Origin: Tetrapyrgos nigripes
Taxonomy: Eukaryota; Basidiomycota; Agaricomycetes; Agaricales; Campanellaceae
Assembly (NCBI GenBank): GCA_013368315.1
Contig: JAACJM010000176.1
Location: 62,001-126,000 of the forward strand
Direction of reading: 5' to 3'
Length of the DNA: 64,000 nucleotides
Numbering within the stretch: position 1 is the first letter of the stretch; each line of letters begins with the position of its first letter. Shown one piece after another: positions 11,085 through 22,777 of this stretch. The translations under genes were made by a program, and so were the position numbers. The notes under the pieces are model-generated. The model worked only from the letters and a program-made list of their open reading frames with translations. It was not told where the DNA came from and did not search any database.

Positions 11085-12874
11085 TTATGCTTCCGTGTAA
11101 TTTGGAGGAACCTCCCGAATTTCAGGATTTCTAGGCATCCTCCAGCCACTATCCACTGTATGCAGCACTACCTCAGTCGGCTGTTCCCTCGTCTCTGTAA
11201 TTTGATCTCCCAGTTGTTGCGACTGATTCCGAGTAAGGACAGCTATTCGTTGCTGTAACTTCAAATTTCCCCAACGCAGCTGGCCAACTACATCGCCGCC
11301 TTGGTGCCTCATTACTGAGGAGGAAGACTGTTGGGGAAGCAAAGGTGGAGTCTGGTGGCTTCTAGTATGCTTGTGCGAGTTGGATGGTAGGGCATCTGAG
11401 CGAGCCGGCTCCATGCCATATGGATCGAAATCAGGTCTGGGAAAATCAGTGAATGGTGAAGGCTCCAGATTGCTCGGGTCTCGAAGTTTTCTGCGACGCC
11501 GGCGCCTCCTGGTTATTAATGCCCAGATAAGGCCAACCGCGACGAAAACACCAAGCAAACCTCCTAAGATCCCACCAATTGCACCTCTACTCAGATGATG
11601 CCCTGACGAAGTTCCAGACGGGGACGGCGGCTTCAGTTCCTCTGCTCCACTGGCAGACGACCTCTCCACAATAAAATATTCCAATGCCAACGCCATCCCG
11701 TCCGTCGTACCATTATGCTTGACCACCAACGTATGCTTATCCAAAGTTAATCCAGAGAGATTAAAGAATTGCTGATAGAAAAAGATTGGTTCTCCAGAGT
11801 CTGTTGGAACTTGAGGGAGTGTGAAAGACTGCGGAGATTGATCATCTAGCTGGTAAGTCACAGTGTTGGGTGTTTGACTGTCTACGCCTATGTCACCGTA
11901 AAGCTGTACGCTGGAGGTACCTATTATCCATCCATGTATAATGATTAAAATGAGCAGAAATCAAAGTGGAAAGGGCGTCAAAATCACTTCAGAATCATCG
12001 AAAAGCGAAGCAAAATCTCACCATTAAACGTGAGAGTGACAGATGAACCTGGAATCTTTGTTACAGCATTTTGCAGTGTGTCATTCAGTGACCACCCCTC
12101 GCTAAACTCTAGCTGATATCCTAGAGACTCGGAGTTGGGGAAGTCGAGCAACGTCCCGTACGGGTTCCCAATTTGCAGATATGCTGCGTCTTGTTCCGAA
12201 TCATCACCACCTGAACCGGCAGGTGCCGGTACCGACTCTTGCAGCAAAACGTAGTCCAAAAAAAAAGTCGAATCAGAGATGTTGCTAACTTTGATCACCA
12301 CCTCGTGCTCCCCCATAGGTAGATTGTCGCTTCCGCATATAAATATATTATTCCCATCTATATCATCGACGGAGTCGGAATCTGGCCAGGCAGTAAAATC
12401 GACTGCGGAGGGATTGCCGTCCAGAAAGCAATCGACACTGCCATGGGATGAGCTGGTGCCGGTGCTGGTGCTAGAGCTAATGCTGACGCAGCTGGTGTGA
12501 GAGCTATTGCTGGAGCAGCTAGACTGAGAGCTGGAGTTGACGAAGGAGGAGAATAGGAAGCTTCCAAATACGGCGTATCTTGTACCTGCCCGACTCATGC
12601 GTAAGTTATATTGGTTCTTCCAGAACGGTACAAAAGAAAAACAAGTCCGTTGAGCCCACTAACCATTAAACCCCAAACTAACCGAGGACCTATTATTCCC
12701 CGTCTTGTGAACAGTGTCATTCCAAATCCTTCCGCTCCAGGTACTTCCGACATCATCTAGAGTCCGGTTCCCGTCTTGTGGGGTATTTCTACTACTAAGC
12801 TCCCAATGCCCAGTATAATTGAGCCGAGGGTCCGTATCGTCCATATATATCCAGCTCATATTATTAGAGTTCAT
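11085..12874 (-). CDS. Single-pass membrane protein with tandem extracellular beta domains, paralog A
   Basis: Three exons (12874-12664, 12585-12022, 11920-11085) give 536 residues. Each junction falls in a conserved FNG|T motif. The first domain has DDTDPRLNYTGHWE and TWSGRIWNDTVH; the second has AVFGSFLF and VDCFLDGNP; the third has VQLYGDIG, TYQLDDQSP and HTLVVKHNGTTDGMALALEYFIVE. Sites of the type N-x-S/T are frequent. A Ser/Pro linker leads to one transmembrane segment (GAIGGILGGLLGVFVAVGLI) followed by RRRRRRRK, giving an extracellular N-terminus and a cytosolic tail of about 140 residues. Agaric homologues of this carbohydrate-binding-like design are unstudied; a wall or surface sensor is an inference. 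No canonical signal peptide follows the first ATG. A hydrophobic Leu-rich frame lies directly upstream in frame but without ATG. A paralog lies head to head at 14613. Confidence 0.82.
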
Positions 12875-13885
12875 GGCAGATTGTGTACCAGTAGGAAGGA
12901 GGAGGAGGAGGAGGAGTCTATTACCCGGGCTGGGACCAAAAACTGATAATGATGGCAGTAGGGAGAGAAAGAGAAGGAAGAGAGCTTGGGGGTGCGCCAA
13001 GTCACTGGATGCACCATCAAGTAGAAATCTCACTCGCAGTGATAATAATGTGATGAGAATTCGAAACGGCAGCAGGGCTCACAATCTAAATATCAAATCT
13101 CAACTTGTGTGGTAAGTAGGTCGGACTCACTCGAAGCTACACAGTCGGCAAAGCTGTTTTGATCCGAATTTCTGATCACCTCCTGAACTTATTCAAGTTT
13201 CATCGTGCCACAAAGACTCCTGGATCTCTCCTGCCAATATCAAGAAACCACTTGCAAGAATGATCATGATGGAATGACGGAAACCCACTCAGTGAATATG
13301 CATCTGGGACAGGATAATATCGAGAAAGTACTCAATTGATGAACGTCACCCTTCTCCCGAAACCCAATGAAGAGTCAAATCAGTGCTAAGTAGGGTTGAA
13401 AAGCACGGGTATGCAGGTTTTCGGCGGGTTAGGGGATACGGGTTCAGCGGGTCTGAACCCGCTGCTTGGCAACCCACAACCCTTTAACGAGGTAATAGAC
13501 GTGTCAGAGCATGTTGTATACGGCCTATAATCATGGTTAGTTTAAGCTTGAAGTCACTAATCATGAAATTTTTACCCACGGGATACCCCTACCAGCTGGC
13601 AGTGAAATCACCTCACTTGGACGAAGCACTGATGATGCGAGCGTATCAGATGATTCCATGAGGATTCTCCTGGCTTGAAGTTGGCCCTGGAGATAGTCAG
13701 GCCATATTTAAAAGCAGACTAATGCGGCCTCTCCATCCTACTTGGGTACTCGTGGTGGTGGTTGGAGGTCAAACTTTCAAGAAGCCTGGGAAAATTTCCA
13801 AGAAACTGTTGACTCAGCAGTAAGTAGGCCTTTCCTGAGACTCTCTTTGCTACCACTGCTTCTTTCTATTCAAAACCCCTTCACA
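12875..13885. other. Divergent intergenic region between membrane-protein paralogs
   Basis: It contains the 5' region of paralog A and a GC-rich patch near 13400-13490 with a hairpin in which CGGGTTCAG and CTGAACCCG flank CGGGT. No gene is supported. Confidence 0.45.
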
Positions 13886-13993
13886 ATGCGCGCAATTCCT
13901 GTTAAGTATGGAAAAGGCCCAATTGAGAACCTCTACTTTGGAGAGGCTCTGGAACCCGTGCTTCGTCCTGGACCAATCCTGGACAGGTGCTGA
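13886..13993 (+). pseudogene. N-terminal fragment of a quinone oxidoreductase/zinc-type alcohol dehydrogenase
   Basis: An ATG at 13886 starts MRAIPVKYGKGPIENLYFGE followed by ALEPVLRPGPIL and a stop after 35 codons. The pattern MRAxxVKxGKGPxENLYxGE, then P.P.PGEVL, is the first beta-hairpin of medium-chain reductases of the PIG3/quinone-reductase kind. The cofactor-binding and catalytic domains are absent from the following DNA in any frame. It is therefore a gene remnant, stranded between the two divergent membrane-protein genes. Confidence 0.6.
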
Positions 13994-14612
13994 CGAGCAA
14001 AGTGTCCAGCCTCTGCCCACCAACCAAGCAATCCAGCTTCCTGCCCAATGTGTGTGTGTGTCGCGAAATCGTTTCATATCGATGGATTGAATTTTCTACA
14101 TTTTTTAGATTCATTACTCTCAATCTCCCCGAAAAGAAGGGTTTTTTCACTGAGCATCAGCGTCTAATAATATTTGGCACTCGCCCATAGGAGTCAATTG
14201 TTGCCGAACAATGATATCCTCATGGTCCATACTTCTTGATAATCAAAGACTTGATACAATCAGAGTCGTTCCCGAGTTGAATCCTCGAAGCTATACAGGC
14301 AGCTTCCACCTCAGGTCTCTTCCTGATCCCTACAGCATGTCCACAACCCGCAGCGATGGGTTCCAAAAGAGTACCAAATATCTCAGGTCGCAGATGATGC
14401 CAAGACCTTTTGTCCAGAGTCGATTTGGACTCTTGGGTGATTCGCTATAAGACTACTGAGAACGAGAGATTCTTCCCATCCAAGTTGCCACCGCGCCGCC
14501 GGTGCGTTCATTCTTTTTTCTCCCCTTCCCTCGTTGTCATCCACTCGTTTTTCGATATCATCTTGTCCTACTTTCGTTGGTACATTCTATCACCATCTCC
14601 GCGGCTATAGCG
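13994..14612. other. Promoter and leader region of membrane paralog B
   Basis: No frame of interest. A pyrimidine-rich stretch (about 14500-14600) directly precedes the start of paralog B, as is common before basidiomycete start codons. Read in frame it would be hydrophobic, but it has no ATG. Confidence 0.45.
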
Positions 14613-15943
14613 ATGCCTCCGAAGTCAACGCCTTCCAACTTCCTCATCGTCGATGATACAGATCCCCGTCTTAATTATACGGGGAAGTGGGAGCAGACCA
14701 GTGGAAGTGCCATACAAGACGACGGATCGACACTGAACGACCTTACTTATACTTGGCTCGGGAAAATATGGAATGACACCGTTCATGAGACGAAGAGCAA
14801 TGGTTCTATGGTGACATTTTCTTTTAACGGTGAGCTTCTGCCAACGAGCTTGAAGCAGCTCATTCCTTTCCGAAAGTCTTGATTGCTTACTGACCTCGGA
14901 TAATGCTCGCTGTCTAGGTACTGCCTATGCTGTGTTCGGAAGCTTCCTCTTTACGGGGTTGAAAGCTCCTCGAGGCCGCATCGATTGCCTTTTGGATGGA
15001 AACCCAGTCCCGGATGATTTTACGGATATGGCCGAAGATTCAGGTTCTCTACTTGGCAACAACATTCTGATTTGTGGAAATCCGTCTTTGAATGGCACAG
15101 GGGAACACGAGCTGACAGTCAAAATCAAAAACCTGACCCATTCAAACTTTTTTTTGGATTATATCTTGTATGCAGAACCGGCTGTCGATGGGGGTCTTGA
15201 TGAAAATGGAGATGAAACGTCGCCAGATCAGAATGGGAATAGTAGCGAAGTGATGATGATTGGGTCACCTTTTGGATCGCTGCTTGACGATGCCTCAGAA
15301 CACCATCTCACGTTTAGCAGCGGCTGGTCGTTTGATGATGAAATCGGAAGCGTGTTCACAAGGACACCTGGGACATTTGTTTCCCTTGCTTTCAATGGTG
15401 AGTATGACTTACTTCCACGAGAAGTATTTCGTGTTTATACTAAATTCTTTAATCATGAATGTTCACTACGTTCTAGGAACTGGCGTCCAACTGTACGGAG
15501 ACCTTGGTGAAAAAAGTAACCTCTCCAATATTGCGATGTATCAGCTTGACGATCAGGACCTCAAACCATTCTCTCTCCTTCCACCGAATGATGGAAGTGA
15601 TATGTTCTTTTTACAACAGCTTCTCAACGCTTCTGGATTGTCCCCTGTGGATGAACATACCCTGGTGGTCACTCACAATGGCACCAAAACAGGGATGGCT
15701 CTTTCTCTGGATTTTTTCATCGTGGAACAAGCTTCGACATCTTCTTTCATAACTACACCGCCGTCTTCAACACCGTCCTCCGAGTCATCAGGGAGTCGTC
15801 CATCAACAGGCGCGATTGTTGGTGGAACCATTGGTGGTGTGATCCTTCTTATTCTGCTTACCTCGGTCGCTGTTCTCTATATCAGGAGGCGCAGAAGGCA
15901 GGAACAGAGCACAGAATGGACGCAGAACAAGTCTTTTAATTAG
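14613..15943 (+). CDS. Single-pass membrane protein with tandem extracellular beta domains, paralog B
   Basis: Exons 14613-14829, 14918-15397 and 15477-15943 give 387 residues with all phases consistent. Introns fall at the same FNG|T junctions as in the paralog at 11085-12874, which shows common descent. Motifs in order are DDTDPRLNYTGKWEQ, TWLGKIWNDTVHE, AYAVFGSFLF, IDCLLDGNP, NNILICGNPSLNGTGEHEL, VQLYGDLGEKSNLS, MYQLDDQD and HTLVVTHNGTKTGMALSLDF. After a Ser/Pro linker comes one membrane helix (VGGTIGGVILLILLTSVAVL) and RRRRR. The cytosolic tail is only about 20 residues, against roughly 140 in paralog A, so signalling capacity may differ. The start is the first ATG, as in the paralog; neither shows a standard signal peptide after it. 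Confidence 0.82.
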
Positions 15944-16389
15944 GCTGCTTCAGAATGGCGAAGCCTCGAACCTTGCCACTGTCGATGATGATCAAGCCCC
16001 CTGCGCCACTTGATTTTGAGGATTCTTCATCAGTGGGCTCCGAAGCGTGATCGCGCTCGTGTATTAAAAATACCGAATCACATTAATCAAGAGGGAATGG
16101 TAGATCAGATGGACAGCAGTGGATAGAGGATGTCGCGGCGGTCGACGAGACGATGAGAGAATGGAACACTATCTCAATCTAATACATATCGTTTCTGCGT
16201 AATATTCAGTGCCGGCTTTTCCTTCTCTCTCTGTTTGTTCGATCTCTTCTTCTTGTACTTATTTTGAACGTCTGTCTGGAACATCATTGGTACAAGCCCT
16301 GGATTGCATATGTACACCGTTAAGCTTTGTAATATAATCCCTCTGCAAATGTTCTCTCTCTGTGCCAACTCTGTGCTATCTGTCTCTGA
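15944..16389. other. Convergent 3' spacer
   Basis: Between the stop of paralog B and the stop of the minus-strand dehydrogenase gene. It holds both 3' UTRs; no gene is seen. Confidence 0.5.
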
Positions 16390-17516
16390 TCAGACGTCGA
16401 CGCAATGGGCCAAATACGCATTCCAATACAACCCCAATCCATCCGTCAATCCTGGCTTCTTGGGCTCCCATCCCAAGAGGGAACGGGCCAAGTAAGGGCG
16501 GATGATATGTTGCGTTGTGATGGCCTTTTCGAATACTGTCATAGGGAGAGGTCAGCGTCCAGCAATCACAGTTCTGAGAGACAAAACACTCACAATTCGT
16601 CGGTTCATAGTATTCAAATCCATCCTTAACGCCAGCTACCTCGCACATCCTTCCAAGGAACCCATCGGTATCATCCGAATACGCGTTCGAAACGTCGAAT
16701 ATCAAACCCCCAATCACCTGTGCTCTCTCTGCGGCTCTGACATAAAAGTCAGCCAAATCGTCTTGATGGATTGTTGCCATTCTTCCTCCATCTTTACCAT
16801 CGGTACTGCCAGAAACTCTCCTAGCTGGCCAAGTCACTTTCCCGGTCTTTCTAACCCTATCAAACATCAACCCAATAATACTTCCCGATCTCCCATAAAG
16901 CAAAGAGGGTCGGACGACGATTCCGTTTAAAATCTGACTTTTGACGACCTGCTGCTCTACACCCGGACGCCAGTTCACCAAGGGGGCAGAATCTGCACCA
17001 GAAGAATCTACGGGTGTGGTATCAGAAAGAATATCCCAGCCCTGGTCCCCGTGGACCCATGTTCCAGAGGTAAAGATGTAGGAGAGTTTAGGTGAGCCCG
17101 AAGGACGGAGATTTTTGGCAGCTGCTTCGATGCCTTGGAAGACGGCTTTTGAAGCGTCTGGACCGTGGCCATCGCCACCGACTGTGTCGATGATGACGTC
17201 GAGGGTAGGGATGAGGTGGTGCCAGGATGATGAGTCTGGGTTGCATATGACTGGGAAGACTGGTTGAAGGAAGGAAGGGCCGGTGAGTAATAGGTACCTA
17301 GCCATCTATGACTATTTGAACTCACTTTCGTCAGCAGCCAGTCGTTTCGCTTTCTCGGATGACCGGGTTTGACCGTAAACGAAGTAACCAGCTCGGCTTA
17401 AGGCTTGAGCGGCGGGGAAACCGATGAATCCAGTTGCACTGAGAGGAGGGCTGAGGTCAGGGAATGGGAATCGTTGGATGATAGGGTTAGACGTACCCAA
17501 GAATTAAGACTTTCAT
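16390..17516 (-). CDS. Atypical short-chain dehydrogenase/NAD(P)-binding epimerase-like protein
   Basis: Four exons. Exon 1 is MKVLILG; exon 2 completes the nucleotide-binding loop GATGFIGFPAAQALSRAGY and ends at LAADE; exon 3 runs from IFPVICNPD to EYYEPTN; exon 4 starts LFEKAITTQHI and ends LAHCVDV before TGA. About 330 residues. The N-terminal glycine motif GxTGFIG is that of extended or atypical SDRs (NmrA/epimerase clan), binding NAD(P). Further conserved blocks are LSYIFTSGTWVHGD, VVRPSLLYGRSGS and IHQDDLADFYVRAAE, the usual epimerase-fold C-terminal motifs. A classical YxxxK pair is not obvious, so catalysis is uncertain and a regulatory or redox-sensing role is possible. A truncated copy of exon 4 lies at 5403-5640. 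Confidence 0.8.
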
Positions 17517-18427
17517 ATTGAGTTCTGAGGTTCTGTTGTTGGAAGGTTTTGTTTACTGAAGAGACTTGTTCAACTGTTGAAGGAGGATGATGGGTTTGCT
17601 TCGTCCAATCCCTCCGTATATATACCTTTCCATCCCCTCTGCCAAATCCATATTGTTCGTGAAGAAAACACAACTCATCCTAGACGGCAAACCGTAAGTG
17701 GCTACGGTTGTTCGGAAAACATCCGCGCTTACTTGCTAGGTGGGTTTGAGTCGGAATGGATCCGAGAGAGTGACGGCTTTTATGTGGGTCGAGGTGGGTT
17801 ATAGTCCAGAATCGATTCAAAGCTTTTTGAAAACGATTGCTCGTCACTATATGTAGTGAGCTATTTCGGATCCTTCATATGTCCGTGAGCAGTTAAATAC
17901 GAAGTAAATGCGGACTTGCGGAGACTTGGAAGACCCATGTAGTGACAGTTAACAATTCCTTTTGCAGTTAGTTGTATTCTTTGTTAGAAGACATAGCGCC
18001 AGACAGCTGAGAAGTCTTGCACATCTGCAGCCATTGAAAGGATGGCATCAGTAAGAGTGAGACTCAAGACTCGGACAAGACTCGGACCTGACAGAGTCAA
18101 GTTGACTCATCAACGAAATTGTTGCGAAATTGCTAGTTGTGGGGCAGACACGGTAAGACGCAAACAGTATACCGGTAGATATTGGATTTGGAAGGGCGAG
18201 GGCCTTCCCTGTCTTCGTTGTATAGAACGCGTGTCGGCAAAAGAGTCGGCAATTTCGAGAAGCTTCGGTCAACGCGACGATGACGCGTTCTGTCCAGCTC
18301 TGTCAGCGTCTTTCCATCCACTGCCCTCATTAGCTATCCACTTCTTTTTATAGGTGTGTGTCCACCCACTTATCTCTGGATCACTTGTTTATAAATCAAA
18401 CAGACCTTGTCATACCACCATCTCAAT
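17517..18427. other. Divergent promoter region, no supported gene
   Basis: It separates the dehydrogenase gene from the divergent HECT ligase gene. Overlapping frames on both strands at 18042-18353 have no motif, and their amino-acid content is what random sequence gives. Confidence 0.45.
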
Positions 18428-21400
18428 ATGCTGCCAGTCTGGGGCAATGAAGGCAAACGACACATAAACCTCGGAGGAACTTCCACCTCTACCAGCCAAT
18501 CTACTATTCTGGATCAAGCCAAAGTTCGACGAGAAGAGCGTCTCGAAGCAAAACGACGGTCCGACGCCGCAATTAAAGTGCAGTCTTGGTGGAGAGGGGC
18601 GCAAGAAGCGCGTAGAGTGCGGGCAAACGTACGGGTCGAGTTGGAGAACGATCTGCGTCAAGGCGGGGCAGAAACACTTGTTGGGATACAGACCTTGAGG
18701 AAGCTCGTGATCATCGGGAAGAATTGGAAGGGCAAGGAGCAAAGTATCAGCAGAGATGGGAAGGTTGTGTTGGGTATCTGGAGTGAAAGAGTCGTTGCGA
18801 GTGGGACAGGTATGTTGTTCTCTGCAGGCGGTTCTTCCTTTCATTGACATTCATGATCATCCAGATTCCTTGTTCTTCGTTCACGAGAGCCCGAGTTGGC
18901 TTACGCTCGTCAAACAGTTGTCTCTACTCATCATACAATCTGTAGCCAACGATGTATTGTACGTGCTCCTGATCGCAGACCCGTTTGCCTTTCTGAACCC
19001 TCTTTGCAGATCCTCCTACACGGCCGCATATCTGCATGTAATAACGACTATTCTATCTCCTTCATCTAAAGTCCCCTCACATCTCACAGCAAGTCTCACC
19101 AGCTACCTTGTCCATCACGGATTATATTCTGCTCTCCGTAGAGCAATACAAGGAATCGTACGTTCTTCTCTCTGTCCAGTGCTGCAAAATGAATTAACTG
19201 ACCCTCTCATCAGCCCATAAATTCCAAGGCGAATCCGGCATTGCCCCTCCTCATTCCACTTACCATCCTTCCTCTGACCACTTTCACCAATCAAGGTGCC
19301 AGTGAAGAATACCGACGCACCTTCCATCATCTCGTCACGCAAATCCTTACCATTCCCTTGCTACCAAATCGACTGCCTCTTCAAACCCTCACATATCTCA
19401 GCGCCAATCTACCACTTACCAAGCTCGACGTTCTTTTTGTGAATTCTCCAAATAGTACTAGCGCTCATGCTGCAGAACCCGCCTCATCATCCCTCTCCTC
19501 GCTCCTCTCCAACAATTACACTTCTGGAATCGAAAACAAGCTGCACTTGATTTCCAATCTCCTCACGTTGATGCCGCCGAGGTACCCCAAGCTCACCGCG
19601 CCATCTCTAGCTGCGTACTTGCGGCTCCTCAGCTCTCTCGTAGACGGCATACCCGTCGGTGGATTGGAAGGTGCAACTGCCTCGTCTGCATCTGAAGCCG
19701 CCACTGGAAGTACACCCGTTTACGCGGATTCAGACGAAGAAGATGGAGACGTGATTGGCCATGTGACCGTCGTCTCGTCTTTTACATCTGTTCCCAAAAC
19801 GACCCTGCCTGTCTTGGACTCGAGGACACAGAAGCGGTTGGCAACACTAGCATCTCCCACTCATCTTATCTCGTTGTTGACGCCTGCGTCAAAGACGCTG
19901 ACGAGGAATGAACATCGTTACTGGGTCATCAGGTTTTTGTACTCGCTAGTGAGCGTCTATCCGGGCACCTCATCATTAGCATCGTCGACTACCAAGAACG
20001 GTAATGCTGTTGGGACTGGGAATGTGGGCAAGAGGAGAAGAGAAGATGTTCTTGGAGCTGTTTGGAACTGGAATGGAGGTGGTTTCGTGAGAGAGATTTG
20101 GAGAGGTTGGGTGAGAGGTGGTGGTTTGGGGAGAGACGTTGTCCAAGTGCAGACGAAACCCAAAATGCCTGACCCGAATTCGATGGACGTGGATTCCTCT
20201 TTAACCGGTAGTGGCATTGGAAGGTCCCATTTTGATCCTTTATTGCCCAATCCAAATGCAGGTAGAGGTCAAAGTCGGTTGTTGAGTTTGAACAGTCAAC
20301 ATGGAGCAAATGAAGATCCCTGGGCGCCTTTGCTGTTGCTGGCAGATCTGTACTCCCAAGCATTGTTGACGATGGGTGACGACGAGTTCTTTTCTTCCTC
20401 TGGATCTTCGCTATCTTCGACTTTGACATCGACACCTGCCAGTGGTGCCGTATCCACGAAGAATCCTTTAACGACGGATGATATTACGATGTTTAGCCGC
20501 CAGTTGCTGAATATCGCGTGGGTGTTGTATATGCATGGAGCTGAGTTGGGTACTGGGTCTGACGCCTCAACGACGAGTACAAGTGCTCTAGCCATGGTCC
20601 CACCCCCTTCTCCTGTTTCTTGGAACGAGGTTCGGGAAAGAGTGACTAAATGTCTGCTGGCGATTCATGATAGAGATGCACGGAAGCCGTTTACGCCTAA
20701 AGGTCACTGGCTTGTTTTACCAGATACAGATTCTTCTGGCGAGTCTTCTTCCTCATCGTCATCAACAGTGCACTATGAAGGCCGTGGTCGATCTCAAATG
20801 CAGCTTAGCATGGAAATGGTTGGGTTTGTTGAAGCTGCAGTCGTCGAAGCTCAACAGTTGACCGAAGCAGCCGATGCAGAGGAGGATGGAGAGGATATGC
20901 GTTTCTCCTCGCCAAACAGTCATCGTGGAAGGATGAATCATCGTACAATGACCTCTTCCGCTGCATCGAGGAGACAACAGATGTATCTCTCACCTCGCTT
21001 AGCCGTTCTCAACAACATTCCCTTTGCGATTCCATTCCATGTCAGGGTAGCGATATTTAGAAATTTCGTCATGCAGGATCGAGTGAGGCATTTGCAAAGG
21101 ATAAATGCTGTTAGGGATAGTGGTGGAAGGAGAAATGGTGCTGGGATGATGGCCATGTTCGATGAGTTTGGGATGGGGATGGGAGGAGGAGGGAGGAGTG
21201 GGAGGCAGAGAGTTGCAGTAAGGAGAGGGATGATCGCTCAGGATGGATTTGATAGGCTTGGGGAAGCGGATTTGAAGAATCCGGTGGAAATTACGTTTAT
21301 AGATCAGTTTGGGGAGGAGGAGTAAGTTTTTGTGTATCTTTCTCTTTCGATTTTTTTTTTGACTGACGTTTTTCTCTTGAACAGAGCTGGTATTGATGGA

Positions 21401-22777
21401 GGTGGAGTGTTCAAGGAGTTCTTCACGTCACTTTGCAAGGAAGTTTTCGACACCGACCGAGGGTTATGGTTGACCAACAAAAAGAACGAATTGTATCCTA
21501 ATCCCCATGCATATGCGACTGAAAGTGAGTGCCCTTTTCTCATGACTGTTTCCATGTACATTGACCCTTTAAATTTGCACTTGCTCAGCCCATAGCTTGA
21601 ATTGGTATCGCTTTATTGGTCGTATTCTTGGAAAGGCCATGTATGAAGGTATCTTGGTGGACGTTGCATTTGCTGGCTTCTTCTTGGCGAAGGTATGTCT
21701 TGGTTGGTTGTCGCTGTTCATTGGTATTGACTTTTTTCATTTTCTAGTGGTTGGGCAAGCAATCTTTCCTGGATGATCTCGCATCACTAGACCCCGACTT
21801 GTACAACGGTCTGATATTCCTCAAACATTACGCCGGCAATCCCGAAGACTTGAGTCTTAACTTTACTGTCGCTGTAGAAGGTGTGTACTTCATATGTCAG
21901 AGTCCTTCCCTCGCTGACGCCCTTTGTCTGGGTCTGTAGAGTTCGGTACCACTCGCTCCGTCGATCTTATTCGCAATGGGTCCAATATCGCTGTCACCAA
22001 GGAGAACAGACTCCAGTATATCTATCTAGTTTCCCACTTCAAGCTCAGCAAACAGATCAAGCTGCAGAGTGAAGCGTTCTTTGAAGGGTTATCGGAGATG
22101 ATTGATCCCAAGTGGCTGAGGTTTGTGTTTTCACTGTCGTTGATATGGTACCAATTTCGTCTCACCTTGTCTTGTGGCCGTCATACAGGATGTTTGATCA
22201 ACAAGAGGTTCAAATCCTCATTGGAGGTGTGAATAGCCCGATAGACCTTGATGATCTGAGAGCCAATACTATGTACGGTGGGTTGTACGATGACAACGAA
22301 GATACGATTGTCGCGTTTTGGAATGTGAGTGTTATTGGAATTTATCATTTTTTTTTCTTGATGAGTGCTCATCCACTATACCGCCCCAGGTCGTCAATTC
22401 ATTCAATCAAGAACAAAGAAGGGCACTGCTACGGTTTGTTACAAGCTGCAGTCGCCCTCCATTACTGTCAGTATTCTCTTTTCCTTGTCTCACGGTTTCC
22501 TGAACTGATCACTTTCGTGTCTCACAGTGGTTTCAAAGAACTTGTACCAAACTTCTGTATACGTGATGCTGGCGTTGACCAGCACCGATTACCGACAGCG
22601 AGTACATGCGTCAATCTACTCAAGGTGTGTACTCTCTAAGTTTCCTTCCGTTTAGTCATAAAGTGATTTCTGACTGTGTCTCGTCAAAACCAGCTTCCAC
22701 GATACAAAAACGAGCAAACACTTCGGTCCAAGCTTTTACAAGCTATCAATGCGAATGCGGGCTTTGATTTATCATAG
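18428..22777 (+). CDS. HUL5: HECT-type E3 ubiquitin ligase, Hul5/UBE3C family
   Basis: About twelve exons splice to roughly 1,200 residues, from MLPVWGNEGKRHINLGG (start 18428) to NANAGFDLS. An IQ-type motif (AAIKVQSWWRGAQEARRVR) lies near residue 50, diagnostic for the UBE3C branch. The long middle exon (about 19210-21322) is helical with Ser-rich insertions. The HECT domain starts around FRNFVMQDRVRHLQ and NPVEITFIDQFGEEEAGIDG. It continues through EFFTSLCKEVFD, HSLNWYRFIGRILGKAMYEG, MIDPKWLRMFDQQEVQ and a PNFCIRDAG segment. It ends with the catalytic Cys in LPTASTCVNLLKLPRY. Fungal Hul5 binds the 26S proteasome and extends chains on engaged substrates (E4 activity), opposing Ubp6. UBP6 is encoded about 10 kb away in this window. 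The stop precedes the tandem duplication by about 150 bp. Confidence 0.92.

Noticed and set aside
12358..12567. Ala/Pro-rich minus-strand frame
   Set aside because: It is a shadow of the Ser-rich segment in exon 2 of membrane paralog A, read in another frame.
13436..13490. GGGTT-rich hairpin considered as a telomere-like repeat
   Set aside because: Only a few irregular GGGTT units occur, without a regular TTAGGG array.
18042..18353. Overlapping frames on both strands upstream of HUL5
   Set aside because: No motif, no splice partner, and composition as expected by chance.
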